This document shows, one piece after another, positions 12,275 to 24,074 of a stretch of 64,000 nucleotides of DNA. Every line of letters begins with the position of its first letter. Within the stretch, counting starts at the first letter, position 1. The stretch comes from Senecio squalidus. Lineage: Eukaryota > Streptophyta > Magnoliopsida > Asterales > Asteraceae. The notes beneath the pieces were generated by a model. It had not been told where the DNA came from. It saw only the letters and a list, made by a program, of their open reading frames with translations, and searched no databases. Made by a program: the position numbers and the translations under genes. The stretch spans positions 5,276,756-5,340,755 of the forward strand of contig CAJVGC010000592.1 in assembly GCA_910822075.1 (NCBI GenBank), given 5' to 3'.

Positions 12275-12350
12275 CATAATCTTATCTATGATTGTATTAT
12301 TCTCTCCACACAATTGATGACAATAATATGAAAATGTTAATATAAAAGGT
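12275..12350 (+). promoter_or_regulatory. Putative GAPB core promoter with light-type elements
   Basis: TATAAAAG at 12341-12348 lies about 50 bases before the ATG. Upstream are CTTATC (the complement of the I-box GATAAG, about 12280) and ATGAAAA (about 12329), which resembles the Gap box reported for Arabidopsis GAP promoters. A GATAA at 12351 lies just downstream of the TATA. The assignment rests on motif and position only. Confidence 0.4.
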
Positions 12351-12393
12351 GATAAACCAATAGTCCTAAGTTTTCTAGTTGCATTCATCAAAA

Positions 12394-15300
12394 ATGGCTT
12401 CCAATGCAGCTATTGCTTCCACAAGAATCCCAACAATCACTAGACTTCCTTCCAAACCATCCATCTCAACTTCTTTTCCTGCACAATGTTCCGCAAAGGT
12501 CGGTTTTCGATATGCTAATAACCATTTTCTGTGTTTGTGTTTTAAATTTGAATTTTGTAGAGAGTTGAAGTAGCCGAATTCTCTGGGCTGCGATCAGGCG
12601 GAAGCGTGTCATATGCTAAGTATGTTAAGGATTCTTCGTTTTTTGATGCTGTTTCGGCTCGATTTACCACTAAGGTTATCTTTCTATTTTAAACATACAT
12701 ATTTTTCAAACGTTGATAATACATGTTTGAGAATGATGTGGTCATGGTTGTTAGTTTCGACTAAAAACTTAAGCGACGAATATTTATTTCTTCTTTTATG
12801 TGTAGCAATGTTACTATATAATATATTTTGCCGGAGAATTTCCCCTTTAACGGAAAAAAAAGAAAAAAAATGTTACTATATAATACATGTTTGTTTTTTC
12901 TTTATCTTTATTTGAAGAAAAATGATAATAAAAAGCCAAACATATACCATTTTAAATGATTCAATAGCGATTAATATATGTTGTAGTAAATAAGAGCTTC
13001 TAAATAGCTTACTAATAAACTCAATCAACACTTATTATCTTAAATTTTAATTAAAACTCCAAAAATCTTAATAGTGATCAATAAAAATAGCTTAATATCA
13101 AGATATATACAGAGACCCTTATATCTTTCTATGTATTTTCGGTCGGTTCCGGTCTACTTCGGTTATTACCGGTTTTTACCGGATCATACCGAAAACCGAT
13201 TTTAACATATTTAGTGAACCGACGACCGAATCGAACACATATCGGTCGATCCGGTTCTGGCTCGGTTGTCGGTCGATTTTTCAGATTATCTGGTCTATAG
13301 CCGATTTTGCACACCCCTAACTGGGACCAGAGTTTTAAATACACATATGATATGTTAATTTATGGGTATATGTATAAAAAGAATAATGCTCTTGGAACTA
13401 CTAAGATTATAGGGAAAGTTTATTTTATGTAATGCGTTTTGAAAGTGATTATTTGATTATTGCGTTTTGAAGTTGTATAATATTTAGTTCACAAAAGTAA
13501 ATAACTAGTTTAGGAGTAGTGATAACAAAAGTAAAATGATTATGTTTATTTTATATCACATAGTTACTTTCAGAACGCAAGGCCAAACACACAATAACTA
13601 TGAAAAGTTCAAAAGAGACGACATAATTGTGTCATTTGGTTTATTGATACCAAAACCGACTGAAATAATAGGAAAAAAAAACACGAACATAGCTTGATTT
13701 AGATTTTTATACGTGCTTTGTGTCAATACAAAGTTTTAAATAATTTTATATGTTTATCAAACAATAATCTTGAACTTTAGGTTAATAAATTTAAACTAAA
13801 AGGGTATAACAGTCATTTTACCATTTATTTCGGGAATCATTTAGCTGGTTTAGATATCTAGTGAACTGATTGCATAGTTGGTAACATCTTTTAAACATTT
13901 CATTGTGAATTAGGCTGAACTTTCATTGTTAAACCGAAAGGGCATAATAGTCATTTTTCCTTCGTCTTACATTTATGCAAAAAGATTATGTAAATTTGTA
14001 TTAAAAAAAAGTAAATGTGAATCAGGCTGCAGAATCTGCATCTGTGAAGGTTGAAACCGTCGCAAAACTGAAGGTAGCTATCAACGGTTTTGGTCGTATT
14101 GGCCGGAACTTTCTACGATGTTGGCACGGACGCATTGACTCCCCACTAGAAGTTGTGGTGCTCAACGACAGTGGTGGTGTCAAGAATGTAAGTAAATGTT
14201 ACCATATAACCATAGATATAACTAATGTAAAAAGTTGTAATATTATATGCGGCCCATTAGATGTACTTAGTAATGTAAAGGCCTAAGACACATACGTCGA
14301 GCTAGCTTTTTCGCCTTTTCGCTATTTTGAGGCAAAATTGCTAGACTGTCGCATGTGTCTTGCTATTTTGAGGGTTAAAACTAAAAAAAAAAAAAAAAAA
14401 AAAAACTTCTTAGAAGGTCAAATTACTATTTTGAATGTGGGCCCGGGTTAGATTTGTAAATAAACCTTGATTATAAATTCACAAAAGTTAATTATGATAT
14501 ATGTGTACATATGTAGGCTTCTCACTTGCTCAAGTATGACTCTATGTTGGGTACATTCAAAGCCGATGTTAAGATTGTCGACAATGAGACAATTAGCGTC
14601 GATGGAAAGCTCATCAAGGTCGTTTCTAGCCGAGACCCACTCAAGCTTCCATGGGCTGAACTAGGCATTGACATTGTTATTGAGGTATGCTTAGTTTTTA
14701 AAGTTTAGTGGTTTTTCTTCATGAAAATAAAGTTTGTTTCCTAAAATAGAAATTGAACCGAACTTGGATACTTTTGTGTTCTTTAAACAAAGCAAAAACA
14801 TGCTCAGCGAAGCTATGAGAGGCATAGTAGACGGGCAACACGGCCTGTGTAACATGTGGTAGAACTGATACAAATTAAAATGGGTTGTGGTTTGGGCGGG
14901 TTGGATAACGGGTCGAAACAAATTCCCATAAATATGTATAGACTTTTAAAATAAATGAGTATGTTTTAACATTTTTCTTGACCGGTAACCATTAGGGAAC
15001 CGGCGTGTTTGTGGACGGGCCAGGTGCTGGAAAGCATCTCCAAGCTGGTGCCAAAAAAGTCATCATCACCGCTCCTGCAAAAGGTGCTGATATCCCAACA
15101 TACGTCATTGGTGTTAACGAGACAGAATATGAGCATGGCGTTGCTGACATCATGAGGTTCATTTTTAAACCTTTTTTTTATTTTATCTAACTTTATACAT
15201 ATTGTGCATGAATTAAATTTGTAAACAATGTCGGTTTTCAGCAACGCTTCTTGCACCACTAACTGCTTGGCTCCTTTCGCAAAGGTCTTGGATGAAGAAT

Positions 15301-16533
15301 TCGGTAAGAATATGTCTATAAGAAACGTCTCTGTTCAAGCTTATATATACGTTTTTCAATTGTGAAACCTAAAGTTTTTATTTTTTCGACAGGTATTGTG
15401 AAGGGAACAATGACTACAACTCACTCCTACACCGGTGACCAGGTACGTCTTTAACTATTAGTCAAATGTCAAAAATACCGTTTGGTAAAAATCATTTAAT
15501 AGAGTGCTAGATTAAATGTACGTTATAATAATTATATATTTCTTAAACTACGTATTTTTACGAGTCCCACGACCGTCATCCTGTAGTTGTACTAATTGCT
15601 TCGATATTTGAACCTTGACTACACAGAGGCTATTGGACGCATCTCACAGGGACTTAAGGAGAGCTAGAGCCGCAGCATTAAACATTGTCCCAACAAGCAC
15701 TGGTGCAGCCAAGGCCGTGTCATTGGTCTTGCCACAACTTAAGGGCAAACTCAACGGGATTGCACTTCGTGTCCCAACTCCTAATGTGTCCGTTGTTGAC
15801 CTTGTGATCAACGTTGCCAAAAAAGGACTTAAGGCCGAGGACATAAATGCTGCTTTCAGGAAGGCTGCTGATGGGCCGATGAAGGGAATTTTGGCTGTTT
15901 GTGATGAGCCACTAGTGTCCGTTGACTTTAGGTGTTCTGATGTCTCGACAACTATTGACTCGTCATTGACCATGGTTATGGGTGATGATATGGTTAAGGT
16001 TGTCGCGTGGTATGATAATGAATGGGGATACAGGTATGTTCTAAAAATCCTTTACATGTAAGTTGGGTAATGGGTCAAACGGGTAATATGACAGATCGGG
16101 CTAAACCTAACCCGAAACACTTTTTGTCCAATTTTTATAAATAGTTTGCATTAACTTTTATAACAAAATATAATATAATGGCAATATCTACTCTAAAGGT
16201 TTTATGCATTATTAGGTAAACTGACTTTCGACCCGCTTGACCATTTCAACCCATCTGACCCGTACATGTCAGTGAACTTTTAGTGTGAAAGTTTAGAGAA
16301 TTACCCCTAGAGTTTATTCTTTCATATATTTTACTTATTACCTAAGGATATACTTTTATTATAAAAAAAACTAATGTTTGTTAATTTGTGAATGTAGCCA
16401 ACGTGTGGTCGATTTGGCACATCTAGTGGCGGCCAAATGGCCAGGAGTTGCACAAGCAGGAAGCGGAGATCCTTTGGAGGATTTTTGCAAGACAAACCCT
16501 GCCGATGAAGAGTGCAAAGTTTACGAAGCTTGA
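12394..16533 (+). CDS. GAPB: Chloroplast NADP-dependent glyceraldehyde-3-phosphate dehydrogenase subunit B, nine exons
   Basis: Exons 12394-12498, 12561-12674, 14026-14187, 14517-14684, 14996-15156, 15242-15303, 15393-15442, 15627-16033 and 16398-16533 join in frame into 454 residues. The enzyme reduces 1,3-bisphosphoglycerate in the Calvin cycle in the stroma, as A2B2 with GapA. Residues 1 to about 80 look like a transit peptide. The nucleotide-binding motif KVAINGFGRIGRNFLRCW follows (GFGRIG at about 94-99), with the catalytic SNASCTTNC (Cys about 241) and WYDNEWGYS. The C-terminus EDFCKTNPADEECKVYEA carries the Cys pair (about 440 and 449) of the CP12-like extension. This extension makes it GapB rather than GapA and is the known site of thioredoxin-linked regulation. 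Intron 2 is long (1351 bp). No break is seen. Confidence 0.96.
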
Positions 16534-17254
16534 TTCTTTTGTTTCATAATATTTTCAGAGCTTGCCAAAATTATGCAACTTCATGATGATTTATTTTGTA
16601 CAATTAACATTTGAACACCCATGAAATTTTATTTCAAATTTTAATTTCATGGTAAATAAGCAAAAACTTATATATACTTTTTCCCGAAAATAATTTAAAC
16701 TATCTTTATATTTTTTGATCATTGTATTTAGTTTTGTATGCTTATTGCTGTTAGCTCGAGCCCAATATCAGTTTAAGATTGTTAGAGTCGAGTTTTCATT
16801 GAATTCGAGCCTAAATATCGAACTTGAGACAAACATTCCGCTTTCTTGTTGTTTTATTACAATTTACAATTTGTTTTCTAAATAAAAATAGTAACTCAAG
16901 AACAAACATAAGGGTATCATTTCAATCATGAAATTGTTACGTGTTGAGAAAGGTCAACAATTTTATTAGTAATTTATTTTTATAATTCAGGGCCAGATTT
17001 ATGATAATATGACAAATTTAGACAGATTTGTTATTATATATGTTCAACTCTTATTTTTTTCATAAATAATGTAATAGACTGAATTTTTGTGACTTGTAAT
17101 CGATTTAACTATTGAAAATTTCTTAAAAAATTGGTTCTTACATCATTTGAGAAAAACAAAATAAGAGTTTGATAAACACAATAAAATCTCAAAGAAATTC
17201 TACCTCCTAACCTTTACCAAGATAAAAATGACTTTTGATTCTTTATATTATGTA
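16534..17254. other. AT-rich intergenic region after GAPB
   Basis: It contains the GAPB 3' untranslated region and then AT-rich sequence. No open frame with a domain, no RNA gene and no terminal repeats were seen. Confidence 0.5.
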
Positions 17255-17720
17255 CTAGATTATTGTCCCGCGATAGCGCGCACATATATAAAAATTGAAT
17301 TGTAAACATTATGTTTATGTACATTTTAAGTTATTATGAAAAGACAATGTTATACGAATAATAACATATATACCTTTACGTTTATACACATGTTGTTTAT
17401 GATTATAATAACATATACACTTTTACGTTTATACACTTGTATTAATATTTTTTATTAGAAGATTTTAAAATAACAATAAGGTAAATCATAGTACAAATTG
17501 AGTGATTTTATAAGTAATTAGAATTTTATTTTTATTTTAGTTGAGATGAGAATTAAAGAGAGAATATTATTATTTATTGTAAAAGGGTGTAAAATGAAAG
17601 TATTATTTGATGACATCATCAACTTGATCTAATGGTTGAAATCAAAAAAAATTAACTCATCCAACAGCCCTTACTTTGCCATATGGTATTTAAGGTCTCT
17701 CTTTTATTATATATTAAAGA
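17255..17720 (-). mobile_element. Mini-Helitron, 466 bp, minus orientation
   Basis: On the minus strand it begins TCTTTAATATATAATAAAAG after an A and ends GCGCGCTATCGCGGGACAATAATCTAG before a T. That is TC at the 5' end, a GC-rich short hairpin, CTAG at the 3' end and insertion between A and T, all Helitron hallmarks. There is no coding capacity. Its partner at 17832-18297 is the same length in the opposite orientation. Confidence 0.75.
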
Positions 17721-17831
17721 TAGAGTTTTGAAAATTAGAAATCAAAATGGAAATAGATGAGCCCTACCCCTCCTACAATTGTATTTTGTTTTTCTTTTTA
17801 CATTATAATGATGTTTTCTTTTTTTGACCTA

Positions 17832-18297
17832 TCTTTAATATATAATAAAAGAGGGGTTTTAAATGTCACATGGCGAAGTGAAGGCCCTTGAATGGGTTTA
17901 CTTTTTTGATTTCAACCGTTAGATCAAATCGATAATGTCATCAAATACTGATTTCATTTTACACCCTCTTACAATACATAATAACATTCTCTTTTTAATT
18001 CCTATCTCAACTAAAATAAAAACAAAATTCTAATCTACTTATAAAATCACTCAATTTGGACTATGATTTACCTTATTGTTATTTTAAAATCTTTAAATTA
18101 AAAATATCAAAACATGTGTATAAACGTAAAGGTGTATATGTTATTATAATTATAAAAAACATGTGTATAAACGTAAAGGTATACATGTTATTATACGTAT
18201 AACATTGTCTTTTCATAATAACTTAAAATCTTAATAAACATAATGTTTACAATTCAATTTTTATATATGTTCGCGCTATCGCGGGACAATAATCTAG
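17832..18297 (+). mobile_element. Mini-Helitron, 466 bp, plus orientation
   Basis: It begins TCTTTAATATATAATAAAAG after an A and ends GCGCTATCGCGGGACAATAATCTAG before a T. Sequence similarity to the reversed copy at 17255-17720 runs over the whole length. The two 5' ends face each other across 111 bases, so the pair could fold as a roughly 466-bp-stem hairpin if transcribed together. Confidence 0.75.
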
Positions 18298-18958
18298 TTA
18301 ATTATATAAAACTTAAAACACCTTCAATTTGGAAAAAAGTTTCCAATACCTCTAAAACCATATAAAATGTTTCAAACACCCCTAAAGTTTAAAAAAAAAC
18401 TCGCATGACGTCTAAAATTATATAAATTATGTTAAAAATTAAACATCTTTTTTTCTATTAATAATATATGACTCAAAACTTATTTAAAATGTTATAAAAG
18501 TTAATTTTTAAGATTATTACTTTATTTATATATTTATTAGTTTAATAAGATTTTATATTTATATTATCATGATTAATATTGTAATAATAATTAGTCATAT
18601 CATAAAAACTTATTCATAACAAAAATGATATATAAGTTTATATTTTTTTAAAGTATTATTAGAAATCAAATACGTACTAAATAGGATTTTCATGTTGAGT
18701 AATATTTTTTTTTTGTAATTCTGTATCAATGGGCTGACTAAATATATTAATGTTATATATATCTTAATATATAACCAATATAGGATTGAACAATTCTGAA
18801 AACGACACGTAGGCGAATTTTAAGATAACATGTGTCAAGAAAGATAATGTTTGGATAATTAATTATCCATATTGTGATTTGATGATACAAATATAAACTG
18901 ATAACGATGAAGAAATAGTTGTTTTGGAGTTGCTGCTTTATATTGAAAAAATGACTAA
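18298..18958. other. AT-rich spacer
   Basis: Very AT-rich sequence without convincing open frames. No terminal repeats or RNA gene were recognised. Confidence 0.5.
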
Positions 18959-19970
18959 GGTGCTGTTCTTTTGAACCAAAAGTTTTTCCTCTGAATCTGA
19001 ATACCAGCTCTGAATAATCAGAGGTGGTACAAAACTCTGAATCTGAATCAATATACTATGTTCTTTTTTCCTTCGTAACATCTGTTTTACTATATTAGTA
19101 CTAAACTGTTGCATTTATAAATCGTCTTAAATAAAAACATTCATAAAAATGTTCAAACATAGTGGCAACATTTTTCAAATAAAGATAATATTCAAACAAC
19201 ATTTTCAACATTTTTCATTAATTGTGCCGCAAGTTGATCTCGACAATTGATCATATATTGTTGATATGTTTTATTTCCATGTGGTTGAACCTCGTCCTCA
19301 TCGTACTCGTCCCCATCTTGTACATTCTCGTTAGCATGTACTTCACCTCGATTATATTCGGAGAAAAAATCATCACTTAATCCTTCTTTTCGTATAAAAT
19401 TATGAATAGCAAAGCATGCAATAGTGATATCTCTTTGTTTCACCAAAGAATACGGATCCATTCTCTTCAAGATGGAAAAACGTGCTTTCAAAACACCAAA
19501 AGCACGCTCAATCCATACATATTCATATTACTTATTTGAACAAATTAATAAACTAATTGTCTAACATCAATTTCAAGATATAAAAATAATTAACAAAAGA
19601 AAAGTTCACATAAAAGTCAATATAATAGTAGGAGTTTATATGCAATCGAAAACAAATACATATTAAAAAAAAATTATATCACCTAAATATAACAAACAAT
19701 CATCAATATCAATTTATATAACGAAATCAAGTGACAAACCATTGAAAAAAAATAAAAATTACTTGAATTTAAGGATAAAAACTTGCTGGTGAAGAGAAAG
19801 AGGTAATCAGAGGTAAAAAGAGGTTTTTTATGTAGGGTTGTATCAGAGGTAAAAAGAGGTTTTTTGTCTCTGGTTAAGAAAAAAAAAAAGAACAACAAAA
19901 TTTTTAAAACCTCTGACCGGGTCAGAGATCAGAGCCTATTAAGACTTTTTTCTCAAAAACGAACAGCACC
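18959..19970 (-). mobile_element. PIF/Harbinger element, internally deleted, TAA target duplication
   Basis: The ends are GGTGCTGTTC and GAACAGCACC, perfect 10-bp inverted repeats. Both are flanked by TAA (18956-18958 and 19971-19973), the target duplication typical of PIF/Harbinger. The element is only 1012 bp and retains the 3' part of a transposase gene on the minus strand. Subterminal repeats of CAGAGGTAAAAAGAGGTTTTTT (about 19800-19870) lie near its right end. It cannot be autonomous. Confidence 0.9.
19192..19526 (-). pseudogene. PIF/Harbinger transposase, C-terminal fragment (HARBI1-like)
   Basis: The frame reads VWIERAFGVLKARFSILKRM, then DPYSLVKQRDITIACFAIHN, then FIRKEGLSDDFF and an acidic tail ending KNVENVV. 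This is the end of the DDE_4 nuclease of HARBI1-like transposases. The Glu in WIERAFGVLK is the third catalytic acid of the family; the two Asp residues would lie in the missing upstream part. The open frame extends upstream only to about 19526. Protein-like sequence here is well preserved, so the deletion of the rest may be fairly recent. Confidence 0.85.
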
Positions 19971-19973
19971 TAA

Positions 19974-20205
19974 GTGAAGAAGTTTATACCGGTGACAGTT
20001 AATACTGGTGAGGAGCCACCAGTTAATACTGGTGAGAAAGAAGCTAAAATAGATCAAGTTACTACTACTCAGTTACTACTGGTGGGAGTTACTACTCCTC
20101 AGTTACTACTGGTGGAATTACTACATACATGGTTAGTACTGCAACTCAGTTACTACTGCCCTATCAAAAGTTAATACTGCTGAGAAAATAAAGATTAATT
20201 CTGGA
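19974..20205 (+). repeat. Degenerate ACTACTGGTG / TAATACTGGTGA minisatellite
   Basis: About ten imperfect copies of a unit close to AGTTACTACTGGTGG or AGTTAATACTGGTGA follow the PIF element. A 66-codon open frame (19974-20174) covers it with repetitive peptide only and is not regarded as a gene. Confidence 0.6.
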
Positions 20206-20823
20206 TAAGATATGATTAGATTTGATTTTTATTTATAATTATCTTTATCATTATTATAGGGATTTGTTTCCATAGAATAGGAAAATATTCTAGGAAGGTT
20301 ACAAAGATATCAATCTTTGTAATTATTAGTCCAATGAATTGTAGGAGCTTGTTAGAATCAAGGTTATAAAACCTTGATGAATTCATAGAGAAAGATAGAC
20401 GCGTGAATGCATAAAAAAATGCATGGAGATGTAAACCTAGAAAAACTAGGTTAATCCCAAAGGTGAAGGTGTCCTTGATCCCGATATCGTTGTAAAAATC
20501 TGTTATATTTCTGATCAAAATATAATTGGGGAGTTGGTGAAAACTTGTTTGTGTTCTTGATTATTCATTCTTATTCATATTCATATACATAAACTGTTAT
20601 TCACAAAACCTTGTAATACCAAAGTGTTGATCCGCTGCAACTTCTTTTATAGATCTAGATCTACACGATTGTATTTATGCAAGTATAGTTCGACAGATTC
20701 TAACAAATAAATACTAATATTATTAGTTAATTAAGTAATCAGTTATCCTATAATAATTTATAAAAATTAGATAATTACTAACACTATTTCTATTTCATGA
20801 TAACAACTAAACCGAATATTAAG
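20206..20823. other. Spacer, possibly old LTR sequence
   Basis: The stretch ends near CAGATTCTAACA (about 20695-20706), which read in reverse is a common copia LTR start (TGTTAGAATCTG). No matching partner LTR, primer site or target duplication was found, so it is left unclassified. Confidence 0.3.
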
Positions 20824-21038
20824 AGGGTGTTTGTTTCGGTTTATATAATCGGCTTAGGAGATTATGTAATTTTTCAAAAGTTTATAAGCCCATTTTTTTA
20901 CGGCTTAAGAGATTATCAAGTTGAGCTTATGACTTTAAATAAGTCATAAGCTCATAAGTCGGAAAAAATGGGTTTATGAGCTTATGAAAAAAATATATAA
21001 ACTAATAAGCCTCTTTAATAAGCTGAAACAAACACCCT
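20824..21038. mobile_element. MITE with AGGGTGTTTGTTTC inverted ends
   Basis: The left end AGGGTGTTTGTTTC and right end GAAACAAACACCCT are near-perfect inverted repeats (the right arm carries a few extra differences inside). A further palindrome TGACTTTAAATAAGTCA lies in the middle. It is 215 bp without coding sequence. No clear target duplication was seen, so the superfamily is open. Confidence 0.65.
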
Positions 21039-21899
21039 AAAAAATTAAAGGTTATAAATTTTGAGCTTCACAAATGACGAAATTCATAATTGAAAAAACA
21101 CAAATATTATGTAAGTAGATTTCGTTTACCAAATAACATGTAGTTACTTTTACTTCTTTACATTTAATTTAATAAAAATAATATTAACTTATGGGGATTG
21201 AGTTCATTTAAGACCATTATAAAATTTTATACCAAATGAACCAATCACAATTCTCCATTTTAAAAACCCATTTTAATTTATTTTTGTTTAAAATTTAATT
21301 ATCTTAAAAACCGTAAATGTATTAAACGAATATATTACACCATTAAAACGAGCATTATTTTCTCTTTCTATAGAGTACCTACTTGATATACTTTTGACGA
21401 AAAAATTTTTTGGATTTTTGACGGGTTTTGTAAAATTATAAAATCACGGTTGTATCACATGTGATATTAGTAGTTTTACTTATGATTTTTGTGTTTTTCT
21501 TTTTTATTAGTTAAATATACATCATATAATATATTTAGGTTTTGAAATTCACAATTAGTGTTCATATCACATGTGATTTTACCTTACGAATATCAACAGT
21601 TGACAAAAAATGAAGAAAATAAAAGTCGTCAAAATTCGATTTTTTTTCGGGTCTATATAGATTATACCTGATATTATATTTTTGTGTTTAAAATTTCATA
21701 TTTAAAGTTAAAATCGTGTGTGTTATTTGCTTATTTGTTTTAAAGTTCTACGTATATTATACTATCACATATGATTTACGTTAATATCACATGTTATTTT
21801 AGTATTATCACATGTGATTTCGTTGAATTTTTTATATGTTTAGTTTAATTATATATCATATAATGATTTTAGATCTTTAAATCCACATTTTATGTTAAT
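21039..21899. other. AT-rich spacer with ATCACATGTGAT-type motifs
   Basis: No gene is seen. TCACATGTGAT and close variants recur about five times between 21450 and 21820 in otherwise AT-rich sequence. This looks like transposon debris rather than a regulatory cluster. Confidence 0.4.
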
Positions 21900-22292
21900 A
21901 TTTTCTGTACACGTACAATAACAACATATATAATCATACATTTATATACATTGTTTACAGTTATAATAACAAATATATCTTTATCTTTATTCACATGTTT
22001 TAATATTTTGTATTAGAAGAATTTTGAATAACTATAAGGTTAATCATAATCCAAATTGAAAGATAATATAAGTAGATAAGGATTGATATATTGGAAGAAT
22101 AGAATAATAATGTTTTTTATTTATTTAAGTGAATATAAAATGAAAGTGAATGTAATTATGTGTTGTAAAAGAATGTAAAATGAAAATAATATTTACTTAC
22201 ATCATCCATATCATTTAACAGTTGAAATTAAAGACCCTTATTTCGCCATTTGAAATTTAAGATCTCTTTTTTATTATATGTTAAGAATTAAA
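21900..22292 (-). mobile_element. Diverged relic of the mini-Helitron family
   Basis: It is similar along its length to the minus-oriented copy at 17255-17720, including AATCATAATCCAAATTGA and TGTAAAATGAAA blocks. Its 5' end (minus strand) reads TTCTTAACATATAATAAAAAAG. The 3' hairpin and CTAG end are not recognisable, so it is a truncated or worn copy. Confidence 0.55.
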
Positions 22293-23585
22293 GATTAAAG
22301 ATGTATTTTTTTATATTATTTAGATACACATAGAGGATAATTATTTCAATTCCCAAATTCGTATATCCACTCTCCTTATTAACATTTTGAGAATTGCCTA
22401 GTACCAATGATTATTTGGTTCGGATTGCAATATGTATTTTTTTTGAAGAAATTTACTATGTTAGGTGTAAGATGACTAATATGGATATTTGTTGGAATAG
22501 GGCTAGTATTTGTAATTGTAATATTGTAATATGGTATCTAGTTATTAATTTATACAACTAATATTAATAATATGTATAATTTCATAACTTAATAAAATGG
22601 GAAAAAGATACTAAATGTAATAAATTAATAAAAGCTCAAAAATGAAAGAAAAATGATTGACATGCTTAATTACATAAGACTATAAATAGTTCTAAAAATG
22701 TGATTGGTTGGTAAAATAAATGATTGGTTGATAAGATAAAAGATAAGTAGTGAAAATACATTTGTCATGTTTTATATGGATTAAACATGTTTAGGTTTAT
22801 GTATCATTTCTCTAAATAAAAATATGTTCTAAGATTTAGTGTGAATGAATAGGTATACCAAATTTGCCAATTTGGTGTAATTTGATAGGTACTATTCACC
22901 ATACTAAAATAATATACAAGTTTAGTATTAACAAACACTTATTGTATTTTTACACTATTTTATTAAAAAATAAGGGCAAAATATCAGAAAAAAGTAATAT
23001 GAAATATACATTTTGACATTTGAATGTATGTAAAAAATTTAGGAACCAAAGTATTAGAAAATCGAATTTGACATAATAAATGATTATTTGCGAAAGTTAA
23101 GTTTTTAACTTGTTTCAATATGTAAAACATTAAATAACGTGTCTCTTATTTTTCTAAAAGTCACGAGGAATTAGAGAAAATCACATATTCAAAAAGAGTT
23201 TTAATCATATCTTAAAATTTAGGCTTGATACTTCATTTTAACGATTTATAATTTTAGAAAATTCTCTTTTAAAACCAATGAGATTTTATAATCCCTTTTA
23301 AAACAAAATAGATTTTATAATCTTTTGTTAAAACAAATTAAATATTATAATCTTTTTTGGTTCTAAATGTTTTTACATATCCCAATTGGTAAAATTTGTA
23401 TTTTATGTTATCTTTTTGGATATTTTTCCCACAACACAATGTATTCGGTGAAAACATTGAAAATGGCTTAGTAGACACTAAGTATCACATAATGAGTTTA
23501 TTAGTTAATGACATTATAGACAACAAATTTATTACTATTTTCAAGACTAAAAAAAGGCTATAAAAATCTCAATTTTTAATAAAAA
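22293..23585. other. AT-rich spacer before the large Helitron
   Basis: No open frame with a domain and no terminal repeats were seen. The sequence is simple and AT-rich throughout. Confidence 0.5.
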
Positions 23586-23613
23586 CTAGAGGATTGCTCG
23601 TGCTTCGCACGAG
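23586..23613 (-). other. Helitron 3' terminus: hairpin and CTAG
   Basis: On the plus strand CTAG (23586-23589), seven bases, then CTCGTGC, TTC loop and GCACGAG (23597-23613). This is the transposition-termination signal of Helitrons. The flank on the element's 3' side is T, as expected. Confidence 0.9.
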
Positions 23614-24074
23614 TTTGATGAAGCACGAGTTCGATTGTAGTCATTTGAAATTGAAGGAATGGCACGGCTGTTGTTCCTGAATTCTTTGACTCCATTTTTT
23701 ATTTTGCGTTGCTTTGTGTGGTCTGCTGTTAGCTGAATTCTTTGATTCTGTTTTGTGTTTTGCCTTGCTTTGTGTGGCCTGGTATTAATCGCGAAGAGTG
23801 GTAAGTGTAATAAGGTGAAATCTGGTTTGTATGCATCGCGTTAGTAAAAACTGAGCATCTTGCTGAAGTTAAAGAAGAATGTGAAAGGCGGTTTGAAGGA
23901 GGGGCAGCAGTTTCGAAGCTGTAGGGTTCTCCCTATGGCGTCCGTTTTTTCTGTCACTCGTTCCAACCAGCCTCCACTTTTTTCTCTAACTTCAGCAATA
24001 TGCTCATTTTTTGTTAACGTGTATACATCAGTGAAAAAGGATTTATTTAATCGAAGAACATAATCGAGGGGTAG

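Noticed and set aside
15644..15973. Antisense open frame of 109 codons over GAPB exon 8
   Set aside because: It is the reverse of a strongly conserved enzyme exon; codon structure explains it.
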